In this document: positions 13,688 through 25,539 of the stretch, piece by piece
How positions within the stretch are numbered: position 1 is the stretch's first letter
Layout: each line of letters starts with the position of its first letter
DNA from: Oreohelix idahoensis
Taxonomy: Eukaryota; Mollusca; Gastropoda; Stylommatophora; Oreohelicidae
Length of the DNA: 64,000 bases
Direction of reading: 5' to 3'
NCBI GenBank assembly: GCA_024509875.1
Contig: JAMPIV010009928.1
Location: 432,001-496,000 of the forward strand
Program-made: the position numbers and the translations under genes
The notes under the pieces: model-generated
Seen by the model: the letters and a program-made list of their open reading frames with translations, nothing else
Told to the model about the DNA's origin: nothing
Database searches by the model: none

Positions 13688-15460
13688 ATGTGGGAGTATG
13701 ACAAATACCGTGAACTATTAGGATTTGGAAACCGTGAGCTGACTGAGTCTGAAATAAATAGATTGATATATGAAAAGCTAATTCATGAAAGTGATGAGAG
13801 AATTCAGAAAAGGGGGCTAGAAGAGAAGAAGCAATTGGACATAAAACAGAGTACCCTAGAGCAAAGGGAAAGTGTCATAGAATGTACTGCTGAAGAGAGT
13901 AAACTTCAGGAGAAATTATCTAAACTAACGAGTGATTTATGTAAATCAAACTCAGAACTTGCTAGTACTCAAACAGCATTGAGTGTAGCATTGTGTAAAA
14001 TCAAAGAGTTGGAAACTCAGATTAAAGTTAATGATAGTGAAGTTAGAAATCTAACTCAGGAACTTCAAGAAAGGAGAGAGATATATGACAAATTGAAACT
14101 TGAGACCTATGAACATAATAGGACGTATACAGAAACGCTCCTTGATTTATTAGATGATATTGCAAATCTCGGTGGCGAACATGAAGAGAAAAAGATTCAT
14201 GAGCTTAATAAGAGCAGTGATGATATTAAGGTTCAGTCTCTACAACTAGAGTTGACTCAGTTGAGAGCAGATAAAGAACAGTATGATAAAGAGGCATTAG
14301 TAGAGTTGATGGCTGAGAAAGAGAAAGTCACTAAGTTTAAAAATTTACTAGCAGAGGAAAGCTGTAAAGTTTTAAGAGCTGAGAGCTTAAACAAGAAATT
14401 AAGTGCAGAGATTTCACTTAGAGATAAGGAAATTGCAGATGCAAGGAGAAGAATGGACGGTCTACTCGACATTCTCTTGCAGAAAAAAATGTGGTCTTCT
14501 GTCAGTGTTGACAGTAATAGACAAAAAGCAAAAAGTCAGTCCTATACACTTTTTGCTGATTCTAAAGTCAAGAATAGTGGAAGCAGGTCTTTTCGTGGGA
14601 CATATAACTTTCAACGCAATTCCGATGATTCTAGCGATATTGGTTCCTGGCGGCAAGCTAGCAAAGGAAAATCTACAGTATTAGACAGTCCTGTGGATAA
14701 CAAAAGAATTAATAATAAATTTCAATTCAAGTTGTTAAAAACAAACCAAGTATTAAGTGAGAACTCTGATGGCTTGATAACAGGGAAAAAAGATAGAACT
14801 ACTTATTCCAGGAAGGAAACATATTTTGTGAAAAACAATAAAGATATTGTTAAATCTTTCGGTCATACCCAGTCAAGTCAGTGTGACCCATTTCTTAAAC
14901 ACACTGCCACAAGCAAAGAGAAAAACACTTTTGATAGGAGATATAACCATGAGGTTAAAATGTACCAAGGGAGTTCTTCATATAGTAACGTTTCTTCTCC
15001 TAAAAACAAGAAACAATTTGACAGATCACAGTATCGTGATCCTGAGAGTGTTAGAAATTATAGTGGAAATAATTATGTGAAAGAGTGTCAATCTGGTAAT
15101 AAATTTGTTGATAAAAAGCCATTTCTATCTAGTAGATATTTTTATCCAAGAGGAAATGCTAATTGTAATTATGCTAACTGGGATGTAAAACAGTACAACT
15201 GTGTTAATGGAACAAATAACAATGTTCTTAACAGCAATTATAGAAATTGTAACCAGGTTAGCTGTACTCCACATAAGAGCAAAGTTGTTAACAAGCAAAG
15301 TAATAACACTATTGATTGTCACACTAGTGGTGGCGAAAGGTCATCTCGTTCTTGTGAACGTAGTAATTTTTTTCAGCCTACAACAAGGATGAACTTTCGT
15401 TACGGTCAAGTGGTCGCTAAGCCTTCTGTGATGTTTACACGTTTAAGGAGGACTTGTTGA
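13688..15460 (+). CDS. Coiled-coil basic protein, sole gene of the LTR element (gag-like candidate)
   Basis: 590 codons, undisrupted. Residues about 15-275 are rich in Glu, Lys, Leu and Gln in heptad-like order, a long predicted coiled coil. Residues about 290-590 are basic and rich in Ser, Asn, Lys, Arg, Tyr and Gln, low in hydrophobics, and look disordered and RNA-binding. I see no CCHC knuckle, protease DTG, RT or integrase motif. The codon bias is AT-rich. The gene starts 645 bp after the 5' LTR and the element has nothing else coding, so a particle or RNA-binding (gag-like) role is my inference from position and composition. The intact frame beside near-identical LTRs suggests recent activity with enzymes supplied in trans. 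It could instead be a captured host gene. Confidence 0.7.
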   Translation: MWEYDKYRELLGFGNRELTESEINRLIYEKLIHESDERIQKRGLEEKKQLDIKQSTLEQRESVIECTAEESKLQEKLSKLTSDLCKSNSELASTQTALSVALCKIKELETQIKVNDSEVRNLTQELQERREIYDKLKLETYEHNRTYTETLLDLLDDIANLGGEHEEKKIHELNKSSDDIKVQSLQLELTQLRADKEQYDKEALVELMAEKEKVTKFKNLLAEESCKVLRAESLNKKLSAEISLRDKEIADARRRMDGLLDILLQKKMWSSVSVDSNRQKAKSQSYTLFADSKVKNSGSRSFRGTYNFQRNSDDSSDIGSWRQASKGKSTVLDSPVDNKRINNKFQFKLLKTNQVLSENSDGLITGKKDRTTYSRKETYFVKNNKDIVKSFGHTQSSQCDPFLKHTATSKEKNTFDRRYNHEVKMYQGSSSYSNVSSPKNKKQFDRSQYRDPESVRNYSGNNYVKECQSGNKFVDKKPFLSSRYFYPRGNANCNYANWDVKQYNCVNGTNNNVLNSNYRNCNQVSCTPHKSKVVNKQSNNTIDCHTSGGERSSRSCERSNFFQPTTRMNFRYGQVVAKPSVMFTRLRRTC

Positions 15461-17771
15461 GGTGTGTGAAAAGGGGCCAAGACTCTACTCCACCCCAAGG
15501 GATAGGTAAACGTGAAAGTTGATTTTCCGTTTTTCCTTATTAAATCTAACAGATGATTAATAGAAATTTTCATTTGTATTGTCTCTTAGCGTGCGACGTT
15601 GTGATGAGTTGGCGCACTTGTTGACATTATTCGTGAAGAATGTGGATTATCTATCAAGCGGAACCTATGAGCGTCTCGCAATACATCTGACGAGTCACTT
15701 TTTGGAGGATCAAGAATTATTGACAGATTGTCGGGAATATTTTTTTTTACAGCTGATTTATTTTTTAGAATAGTACATGTTATTGTATTCTGTGGATAAT
15801 ATATCATATGATGTTCTATTAAAATATTTGTAATTTCTTTGAAACATTATGATGTTCATCTTTATGCATTATTTGATTGCTACATATATATTTTTTGTAG
15901 AACATATATGATTGTTTCGATAATGTACCAGTCCAATTTTTTATGCCATTTGTATACTATTCTGTTTTGATTGTGTGTAACATATGTGTTGGTAATAATT
16001 TGTGTGTAATTTTTGATAAATGCAGTGAGCGGTGTCAAACCTGTGCTCATTTAGATCATAATTATTGATCTGTATATTTTTCAGGTTGTAGCTGTAATTG
16101 TTAGGATAATTATATGAATTTATTGTTATGTTGTGTCATATGTTGAAACACTGACCTTGTCATAGCATAGTACCTAGAATTTAAATAATAAGATTTTTTT
16201 CGACATTTTTACAACAAATTAATTTGATAAACAAAACCTTTGCAGGTATTTTTATAGGACTTCTTTTTCATATCCTATTGTACCAATGGATTTTGGATTT
16301 ATTTATAGTATATATCATCAGGCTGAGTAACATATAAATTTACAGTAAATAACTCTATAGCTAAGCTAAACGAAATTTTCAGCCAGAATTAACTTTTAAA
16401 TTAAATTAAACTTTTTTGTAAAATTGATAGACACATCTGATACTTTTGTTTGTTAAAGATGGACAGATTGTTGTAACATTATGTTATGTTTGTATGTTGG
16501 AAAGTGGATATACAGATGACATCGTATTTTTCTTAGGTGTTTTTTTTTGGTGATGTATTTTTGAAAAAAAAGAAAAACTTACATGTTTTGAATTAAATGT
16601 TTGTCTAGAGATAAGATATTGTATGCTTCTCTCATTTTGTTAAAAGTTAATTTCATTGTTAGTTTATTAGTTATGACTTAGAATTACTTAAATAATAATT
16701 TTATTTTTTGATAACTTATCGTTCTGAAATATTTTGTATGGTAATTTTGGGGAAAAAATTGTTTTTTGGCATTGTAATTTATTTTTGTGTGCCCTATGAT
16801 TGAAAGGGATATTACTTCTTTGGAAACTTGTCTTATTTGATATTATGATGTATTTTTATTATTTAGCAGTTGATTGTGCGTTAGGTCAAAACTTAGTTAT
16901 CGCAAATGCTATTATTTGTTTGTGTAAGGTTTATAATTTATTTTCAGTTAAGTATAACTTTTGTAACTTAGTTAAATTACTTATTAGACTTTGTTTAGTT
17001 ATGAATTATTCTTTTTGTGGTGTTAGTATGGATATACTTTGACATTTTGTTTTGTGCCTTGTAATCATGTTTGTATTTAATTTTTGAAAGATATTGTCTG
17101 ATCTAAACATTTATTAGTATGTATTGTTATTGACTTTCTCTGCGTTCATACCTTTGCTTTCTATTCGTCTTTGTTGACGATCCTTCATTTCATTCTATCT
17201 TTTTGTTGTCTTTTCGATATGTGTTCATATCTTGTTTATATTTCTGTATCACATCTTCGTTTCTCTTCATTCTACTTGTATACTTCTTCTTCTTTCGATA
17301 CTTATACTTTCATTCGTTGTATTCTTGAGTTAATTATATAACTTAATATAATGTAACTAGTATTTTGGTAAATTTGTATTTATTGTACATGAAAGTGTTT
17401 TTCTTATTGGTTATCTTGTGCTATTGTTAATTGTTTCTCATTTTCTGATTTCTTACTTTCCTTTACTACAGATCATTCTTCTGTTGCTTGATCTTGTTCT
17501 TTCACTTTCTATTGGTTGTTGTTTGTACTAAATGTACTTAGCTTAGTGTTCTATTAAGATTAATTTTGGTATGCTTGTATTATGATTGATGCTTTTGTTG
17601 TAATTTACATCGGTAACATTCATTGGGATATTTGATTGATTATGTGGATGTACTATTTTCAGTTGTTATAGGTACATTTTTTTGGTAGCCATATAATATA
17701 ATTTCATTTATCTCTAAATTTTTGGGACTAAAATTTTCAAAAAAAAAAAAATGATAAATCATCACCGGGCG
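15461..17771 (+). other. AT-rich non-coding interior of the LTR element
   Basis: About 2.3 kb, strongly T-rich, with no open frame above 80 codons and no RT, RNase H or integrase motif. This is where pol would lie in an autonomous element. It ends in an A-run and the sequence ATCACCGGGCGG before the putative 3' LTR start TGTGGCAACTG. Confidence 0.65.
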
Positions 17772-19354
17772 GTGTGGCAACTGATACAGAGTAAATATTA
17801 GCAAAGGAAGGTGATCTTGAAAATGTTAAGCGAATAGATTCGATTGCGGGTTACGTTGCTTGGTTAAGCTGATGTTAAGTTAAAAATGTATTAGGGGAAT
17901 TCCCTCGTGTGATCGAGAAGTTTCCAAGTCGGTAAGCGTGGCGAACACTGGGCAGTTCAAATTGCGGAGATGTGTTTTCTCTGAACTGTCTTGAGCTGTG
18001 AGTAAGCTCGTGTGACTAGCCCATGCAATTATCGAGACTGAGTTGTGTTTTTTAAACAGCCGAGTCTCGTGTCTTTTTTGGCGGGACTAGTGTGTGATCT
18101 AATTGCAGTCTGTTTTGGGCACCGACGGGAGAGGTCGGTCCTACAGTGTGTGTTTTTGAGTATGCCTGCGCAGTGCAAAAGTTATAGAGGCCATTATTTG
18201 TGTAGGCCTGTAATTCCTGAGTTTATGGGAGAATTATGTTTGTGAGTATTTTGAAGAGGTAAGGATCCAGGACTTATGTTTGACTATATAATCGCGCTGA
18301 GATGAGTGAAGGCGAGACTACTGCAAACTGCCAGGGAGTGCAGTCTTGCGAGAAATTGCCGCGAGTATTCACCATTCATGTTGTTAGCACGGCGAGGATG
18401 ATGTCCGTTTGCTAACCGGATCCATTGAGGTGATTTGAGGAGTCCATTATTATTTAAGTAGTTAGCACGGCGAGGATGATGTCCGTTTGCTAACCGGATC
18501 CATTGAGGCATATTTTATTTATTATATTAGCACGGTGATGCCGACCGTTGCTAGAAGGATCCAGGAGAATATTATAGCACATATTTGAGGAGGCCATTTA
18601 AGTAGTTAGCACGGCGAGGATGATGTCCGTTTGCTAACCGGATCCATTGTTATTATTGAGAGGATCCATATTTATATTGGAGCGCCAATGTTGAGAGCGT
18701 CTTTGATGAGGCAGGTTTATTATATAAGCACGGTGATGCCGACCGTTGCTGAAGGGATCCATTAACTATTTAGATGATGTTGAAAGCATCTTTGATGAGG
18801 TATATTTGTTATATTAGCACGGTGAGGATGACCGTTGCTGAGAGGATCCAGTATTGATATTATATAGCGCTAATGATTATGAGAAGTGGAGATGTGACTA
18901 TATTACTTCCTTGTTGTGAGTTATGTTTGACTATGTGTATTTCATATGAACGTATTGTGACAATAAACTATGTTAAATGTCACCTGTAGTTCCACGACTC
19001 GTACGTGCGTATCTGTGGCGTGTGAATGTACCCACGCACACTCACTGCAACATTTAACACGGTAGGAAAACAGTAGTCGTGACAGTAGTAACGCATGACC
19101 ATAAATAGCCTGTGTGGCGAGATCTATGTCAACAAACAGATTGAATTCACTAACAGTATCTCGTGTGTAGCAGTGGTATGTTAGTCCTATTTCGACATTC
19201 GCGTGATATAAGAATTACTGTTCTGCTCTGTGTGGCGTATGAACAATTTGACCATTAGAGAAACACCCATCACCATTTATTCAATCTCTAAGACCAGTCA
19301 TCAGTTATAATATTTAATAATCTTCATCGGTTACATAAATCTGTTACGGTTACA
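17772..19354 (+). repeat. 3' LTR of the pol-less element, with hairpin array
   Basis: The right 570 bp (18,787-19,354) match the 5' LTR. I place the start at TGTGGCAACTGATACAG (17,772), because it follows a purine-rich stretch and opens with TGT, and the end at GGTTACA (19,354). The first ~1 kb has no counterpart in the 5' LTR, so either the 5' LTR is truncated or the true start is nearer 18,780. The AATAAA signal is repeated near 18,963. Confidence 0.6.
18384..18849 (+). repeat. Array of six hairpin modules followed by GGATCC
   Basis: Modules begin at 18,384, 18,463, 18,527, 18,606, 18,725 and 18,814. A seventh is in the 5' LTR at 12,478. Two stem types occur: TTAGCACGG...CCGTTTGCTAA and AGCACGGT...ACCGTTGCT. 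Each is followed after 2-6 bases by GGATCC. The longer-stem type has matched changes on both arms, so the pairing is conserved rather than the sequence alone. Confidence 0.85.
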
Positions 19355-19437
19355 GATTGGTGGTCTTCATTAACACACCATGGATTTAACATAACCCATT
19401 GAAAAGGAACTATCTTCGGGTAACAGAATAGGATATA

Positions 19438-19535
19438 ACAATGATGTTGATGATGATGAGGATGTTGATGATGATGATGATTATGATGATGTTGATGATG
19501 ATGATGATGTTGATGATTATGATGATGATGATTTA
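19438..19535. repeat. (GAT)n-rich trinucleotide repeat
   Basis: GATGATGTT/GATGATGAT units over about 95 bp. The His-rich frame read on the minus strand is an artefact. Confidence 0.9.
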
Positions 19536-19769
19536 ATAAACCTTTCAAACAAACACACATATAAGTCTTCCTCTTCGTTCACTCTCATATAACTAGATTT
19601 ATTTCTCTCACAAAGTAAGCGGCGTATCTCAGGCTTCTCTCATCACCATACAGTTTTTTTTTAACCGTAAACCGAGTTTATCAAGGCCATGCTGCCGATC
19701 TGCTCTTCTTTTCTTATGGACCTACAAATTTTGAAGGGCATTATCTGCTGTTTCTTTGTCTTCCCCATA

Positions 19770-19883
<114 letters not shown>

Positions 19884-19944
19884 TGTGTGTGTGTGTCTGT
19901 CCAGTCCTCAATTTGGTGAACGGATGTTACTTGACCCTGCAGCG

Positions 19945-20330
19945 TCAAGTTCTCAGTCTGAAAACTTGATCTCTTCTTGGCAGTAGTATGCTTCGGTTAT
20001 ATCTAACTCAAACTGTTCTCCAAGCCATCTTTCTTTGAAGCTATTTTTGATTATTGCTTTTGTAACTTCACGTGTTTTCCTGCTACTCAGTTTGAATTTT
20101 ACTTCCATCCTTCTTTGGCAAGTCTATCTGCCTTCTCATTTCCATTTACCGTGCAGGTGAGCAGGAATCAACTATACACTCATTTTGTTAAATTTATAGC
20201 TGGTTTCCATTAGTGCTTGTGACAAGTCGTCTAATTCGTTGTTTCTATGTTTTCCTCGGGCGGTTATCACTGACAGGGAATGTGTTAAAATAACGCTATC
20301 TTGGTTCTAACGTAATACGTGTTTCACTCT
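19945..20330 (-). pseudogene. LINE RNase H / C-terminal remnant
   Basis: On the minus strand 20,160-20,110 encodes NEKADRLAKEGW, the C-terminal signature of the RNase H domain in LINE ORF2 proteins. It is preceded by a frame-broken IPAH-type segment. Further on (20,090-19,960) is a basic stretch (KFKLSSRKTREVTKAIIKNS) and a weak C-terminal helix. Frames shift at least once and a stop is present. I see no RT core next to it, so it is a 3' fragment. Confidence 0.65.
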
Positions 20331-20603
20331 CCGTTTATTACAGCAAGCACGTAAACAAACACACTTAACAGCAAGTTGTCTGACATTTAATTTCCGCATA
20401 AAAATATTAAACATGACAGATGCAGAATTAACTTGTTCATCTCCCCCCGGGCGAACCAGCTCCAGACGTCAACAAGAATTAAACTTGTTTGTTCCAATAC
20501 CAGCAATTTTTTTTTTAAGATTCGAAAAAAAGGTTTATGGCATGAGAACATAGCCGGCCCTTACAAAAGCCAGCAAAACTGTTTTTTTTTTTGTTTGTTT
20601 TGT

Positions 20604-20668
20604 GGGGGGGGGGGGGGGGGGGGGGAGGGAGAGAGAGGGGGAGGGGGAGGGAGAGAGAGGGGGAGAGG

Positions 20669-20762
<94 letters not shown>
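20604..20762. repeat. Poly-G followed by (GA)n microsatellite
   Basis: About 22 G in a row, then GGGA/GAGAGG units, then (GA)n to 20,762. This tract is hard to sequence, and its length should be treated as uncertain. Confidence 0.95.
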
Positions 20763-20765
<3 letters not shown>

Positions 20766-21094
20766 GCTGGGTAAAAGATCCAAACATCATTAAAATGTCT
20801 GCCCCAAAAACGGAATAATTTCTAATTTCCAACTTGTTATTTTTTGTATGTTCCCGGAAGCGACAGATTATGAAAAGACCAAAACAAAACACACACACAG
20901 ACACACAAAGCAGAGAAGCGTTGGCCAAGTCAAGCTTATTAGAACTAAAAGAATCAATCAACTGAGGGAGAAACAGGCAGATCGACATACAAGATTATGT
21001 GCAGACCAGAGTACTACATTACGCGTAATGGTCGTGGAGAGAAAGAACCATTGCTCAAATGTAGCTTACTACTCATATTAGAAGAGAACATCCG

Positions 21095-21345
21095 ATGGGC
21101 AAAGTGGCTTGAGCACATTTCTCTCACGGCAAAGTAACTGGGTTCCTGGTTCGAAAATTAGTAACGTCATGCTCCAGTTTACCCGGGTATAAATGGGTAC
21201 GTCACTCTGTTCTTGAGTTAGGTAAGTCAAATGCAGCAATGAAGGGAACTGGTTACCATACCTCATAAAGCTGGGCCTAGTAGAGTGAAGTCTCTAACAC
21301 TTCCTTCCCCTACAGCATCATCAATTATGGGATTATCTTATTTAG
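21095..21345 (+). mobile_element. tRNA-derived SINE, copy 3
   Basis: A tRNA-like head with a degenerate B box (GGTTCGAAAATTA near 21,148) is followed by a body with AAATGGGTACGTCACTCTGT and GGGAACTGGTTACCA, then the family 3' domain GTGAAGTCTCTAACACTTCC and CTATG-type tail. The same order of blocks occurs at 46,195-46,445. Confidence 0.75.
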
Positions 21346-22098
21346 AAGGAAGCAATCCACTTTGTAAGGAAATGTTATGGACAGATGAAGCTCGAATCTA
21401 TTGTGACAGCAGGAAAGATTCAAGGAAGAAAAAAATAGGGGGTAACAAAGAGAGACGTAACTGGGCAGTGTGATATCACAGTATGGAAAAATATTCGTTT
21501 ACCAGCCCCACGAATAGCCTTATTTTAGTCACCTCTTTACGACATGTGGCGAAGGTCCTGGCATTGAATAGGAGATTTTTTTAAGAAACCAGTTGTTAGA
21601 ATTACAAGGAAGTTCCTGCTTATGAATCTTCAGTGTAGGACAATTAAAGGCAGTCAAAACAAAACACGCGTGGGCAAGAGAACCAAAGGAATTAGGCTGG
21701 GTATTAAACAAATATAAATGTATAACTCTGAAACACGGAGAAGAAAATAAACAAAAAAGACAACGAAGAAGCTGAAGTCTTTCATAAATTTTTGCATGGA
21801 AGAGTTGAAATGGTACGGTAAGGTGACCAATGTGGAACTGATGGAAATAACCAGGCCGAAACCGGTGGAAAAAGAAGTGAGAAAAAAGATAGTTGACATT
21901 TGATATGACAAGCATTGTGGAAACAAACTGATAGTTTTACAAGACAAGAAATAGAGGCCGACCACACACACACAAAAACTGAAAAAAGAGATTGGTAGAG
22001 AGACTTAAGAAGAATAAGGAGACATTTCAAGACCTTTAACGGATAGAACAGGACAGAGCGGCTTGACGTGAATTTATTGAAGACCTATGGTCCATAAG

Positions 22099-22376
22099 GG
22101 AGCCGCGGTAGCGCGTTGGTTAGTGCACTGGCTTCCTAGCTCGGAGGTCCATGGTTCGATCCCCAGTTGAGGTGGGATTTTTCAGACCGCAAACGGCTCT
22201 GTGGTCGACCCAACCTCATGAATTGGGTACCAGAGTAACTTCTGGGAAGGTTAAGGCGGCGGCATGATGCTGACCACATCACCCCTAGTGTGCCGATGGT
22301 CAAGAAAATATGGATCTAACACCATATTCCAAATATGCCTCAATGGGCGTGTAACGGGATTTTTTACCTTTACCTT
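22099..22376 (+). mobile_element. tRNA-derived SINE with perfect 13-bp target duplication
   Basis: Flanked by TATGGTCCATAAG at 22,086-22,098 and 22,377-22,389. Pol III promoter: A box in GGTAGCGCGTTGGTTAGTGC, B box GGTTCGATCCCC at 22,153. The tail is a TTTACC/CCTTTA repeat. This is a different family from the hairpin SINEs, since it has no GTGAAGTCTC domain. The tail-like end and duplication fit LINE-driven retrotransposition. Confidence 0.92.
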
Positions 22377-22389
22377 TATGGTCCATAAG

Positions 22390-23993
22390 AAGTTGAGGGA
22401 AAATATCGATGATGATGAAAGCCCTCGCATCATTATTACAACTGCCATTGAGCTCATTATTGTTGTTTAACTAGGCCTGCTGAATTTCTCGCTCTTTTAC
22501 AGCTAATACCAAGTTGAAGACTCCTTGTTATTTCTATACTGTAGATCTAGGCTCTTTCCTTTGGCTTTTCTGCCATTCATAAACGTGTTGAGTTGAAGTC
22601 ATGAGCTCCAGTTTCTCCAACACAGCTTGTATTTAAAGGGTCACAACATCTGGTCCCAAGGTAGTAGGAAGAAATGCTTGGCATACTGTTCATTCCCCAT
22701 CATCCAAGGGGGATCTCCTAATATACAGAGCTAAAATACTGTGCTCTGGTTCTGGGCTCTCCCAAGGAATTGTCTCGTTCTACACAGAGCCTCTTCTCAG
22801 CTACCCTTGCCTATCATGGGTCAATAGTGAGATTGTCTTTCATGGAACCAACCAGGTAAAGGCCAGAGTTATAGCTGGGGTTCACGTGACTCCTCCAAGC
22901 TGAATGTGCAATGCTGGTTTCTCAACATATTTCAACACAGAGAGAATCCCTGGAAATGTATGGATGATTTCAAGAGCAAATGAGGGTGTAATTAGCCTCA
23001 CAGACAGAGGTTCACTTCTACATCTGTAAACTACAGCATTGTGCTTAGCTGGTGGTCATATAAAGATGACTTCAGAAATGCTTCCACGCATCGCTTGAGC
23101 TAATAAATCAGATAATCCCGAACGACGAATGCAATCAAATTCTATTTTTTTTTTTCAATCAATCATTTCAAACGTTCCAATTAAGCAGCCAATCATTACA
23201 TCGGTTGCGCTAGAACGAATGGGACTTTATATTCGAAATTGCCTTGTCCTATCTACTGATCTGTCGGCTTTCGTATACAGGATTGGAGGTGTCTTGAAAT
23301 TCTCCGTATACAGGATTGGATGTGTTATGAAATTCTCCGTATACAGGATTGGATGTGTCTTGAAATTCTCCGTATACAGGATTGGAGGTGTCTTGGAATT
23401 CTCTTATTCCGGTGATCCCTACCCCGTGTACAATGGTTACTGGATACCCTACTCGCCACAAACAAATAATAACAAGTGATAACAGTAATAAAAAAAACCA
23501 GTAAAACTATTTAAGAATATAGCAAAACGAAATCAATTTTCAAATCTTTCGAATACAGAATAAGCAAAAAACAAAAACACAACATGCAGCAAAATAAATA
23601 ATTCATATGAAAAATAGATAAATAAATAAAGATCACTGTACATTAATACTAATAAAGAAAACAAAATCAAGAAATTTGATTTTTTTTTTTTTTAAACTAC
23701 TCGGTAAAATTCCCAACACCAATATGATTGTATTGTATGTAGTAACAAAATTAGCAACACATTCTGCGGTAAACAGCTATCACCAATTACAGTCTACGGC
23801 AAATAAAACTCACACTGGAAAGTAGTTGTATGGAATGGCCAAATTATGACCGAAAGTTAGCTTGACCTTGATTGTCTCACTGCCAAGATGGTGGATGAGC
23901 GGAGGCAAATGAAGCTTATCTGATGCTATTGCTCTATTCTCCTATTTCTTTACAATAATAATATAATGATCTGTCAAACATGCACAAATCACG
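22390..23993. other. No recognised exon; minisatellite within
   Basis: Contains a 33-bp minisatellite at 23,273-23,405 (four units of CGTATACAGGATTGGATGTG plus TNTTGAAATTCTC). If the GTPase exon at 24,006 is real, this stretch is its first intron. I found no second exon by eye. Confidence 0.45.
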
Positions 23994-24005
23994 CAAAAAA
24001 CTTAC

Positions 24006-24096
24006 CAGACTTTCCAACGCCTTTAGCACCAAGAACAGCAATATTGATGTCACGGCAGCTTCCGTTTATAGAGTGTTTATGTCCCTTGTCATCCAT
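24006..24096 (-). CDS. First coding exon of a Ras-like small GTPase (P-loop)
   Basis: On the minus strand an ATG at 24,096 opens 30 codons that end DINIAVLGAKGVGKS, plus one base, then GTAAGT at 24,005. DINIAVLG is a typical first beta strand and GAKGVGKS fits the Walker A/G1 motif GxxxxGKS of Ras-superfamily GTPases, which binds the GTP phosphates. An in-frame TGA lies three codons upstream, and the start context (G at -3, G at +4) is favourable. The intron interrupts the codon after GKS in phase 1, and next in the family come the switch I exons. Resemblance to the RERG/RASL branch is only an impression. The remaining exons must lie to the left or outside the window and I could not find them. 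This is the best candidate for a host gene here. Confidence 0.7.
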
Positions 24097-24816
24097 TGCA
24101 AGTCATAATGGTACACCTGACCTTGACATTGAACTTCAAATCTCACAACAAGTTAGCCTTGATGCCACGACATGGGTGGCCAACTTATCAGTGTGAGTAA
24201 CTTATTGGTTTTTCTGACAGGTTTTGTTTATGGTTCAACACTGAGTGTATATATAAATCAAGCCAATAGCTACACTGCTAACATCACCTCATGTCTGGCA
24301 TTCGTTGAAGACCAGATGTCGCAGATTCTCTTGAGCTGGGAAAATAGCAGTTACATAGACGACATTAAACAGTCATCTGGTTGATAAGCTGAAGAAAATA
24401 TAAAAATAATAATAGTCATACATCTACTGATTTTGTCTTTTTTTTTTAAATAATGAAGAAAAATATCCCGTTCAACCTCTGATGGGTTATAATTAGGATA
24501 TATATTGTTTTGAATTCCAAATAATATGAACAACTGCCGATATGAGAAAGTGGCATCACATTTGTCAAATCATTGTAAATAGGGACAATCACAATTGTGC
24601 TTATACGTTAAATAAATAAAATAAAATAAAAACAAATAAAAAAAAACGAACAAAATCAAGAAGAAACTCTGAACAAGAATAATATTATAGTGGAGGGGTG
24701 TAAAGACCTGGTGGTTCCAGTTATATAACTGACTTTAACAGATATTTAATGGACTTTCATCTGCTAAAAGGCAAATGCATTGTAAAAACATCATCAGACC
24801 TTCACATTCCCAGCCA

Positions 24817-25104
24817 CTATATATTAACATTTGTTCGTGTTGAATATTGTTTGACTATACCATGCAGTTCCCCAGGTCCGTCTATTCTTAACACCTCTTC
24901 TATGTTTATAGGTAAGTTTGATGCTTGCAAATAATCTAATATTGGTATTGTCATTTGTTCATACCTCTTACATTTTAACAAGAAATGTTCTATATTATTG
25001 TCTTGAAGACATCCTGCACAGAATGATTTTCTCATAATTAACATGTTGTTTATGTTTTTCATGATAATTTTCACTTTTGTTTTCCCTTCTTTTGTTGCAA
25101 GCAC
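24817..25104 (-). pseudogene. C-terminal end of a LINE ORF2 (zinc-binding region)
   Basis: 95 codons with CAGCLQDNNIEHFLLKCKRY, the C-x2-C-x7-H-x4-C pattern that follows RNase H in many LINE ORF2 proteins (CPHC...EHFLxxCP type). A helical tail and a stop come next. No RT or RNase H lies upstream in frame, so the copy is 5'-truncated. Confidence 0.65.
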
Positions 25105-25539
25105 TAGCAGTCCTTTTATGTTGAGGACGTTCCCTTTTCAGGGCTTCGGCATGCTAGCTAATAGACAGAAGTAGTGCTTTTCATGGCTAAGTATTTATGA
25201 ACAGTGCAATAGAATTGACAGAATTAACTTAAATTTGAATGACAACTGCATTCTGATAAAATCAACGGACTTCCGTCTAGGTAGAAATAGGCGTGACTCG
25301 ACACAACAAGGCAAAAATCTCAAGGACGCCGAAAATGTGATCTCGCGCGTGAGTTACCGTACCGAGGTCCGAAACAAGAGCAACGAATAGTAACACTGTA
25401 CCTTACCACGCATGTCGTAGCAGGCAACTAAGCAGAGTAGGACACGAGGCCTCTTATCCATCCCTGTATAAACTTAGAGCCAATAAAAAGCTTCAGGAAC
25501 GACATGGAACTGTCAACCAAAGAACGATGGAGACAGACG

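Noticed and set aside
19324..19560. His-rich minus-strand frame
   Set aside because: Read-through of the (GAT)n repeat.
20433..20988. Gly/Arg/Glu-rich and Leu/Ser-rich frames
   Set aside because: Products of the poly-G and (GA)n tract.
21529..22030. Three overlapping minus-strand frames rich in Phe/Ser
   Set aside because: Overlapping in different phases with no motif; probably the antisense of decayed purine-rich LINE sequence.
22099..22376. Functional tRNA gene
   Set aside because: A and B boxes are present but there is no acceptor stem, and the unit has a tail and target duplication, so it is a SINE. The same applies at 21,095, 46,195 and 56,185.
23129..23479. 116-codon frame with VYRIGGVLKFS repeats
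   Set aside because: Repeats come from the 33-bp minisatellite and the rest has no recognisable domain.
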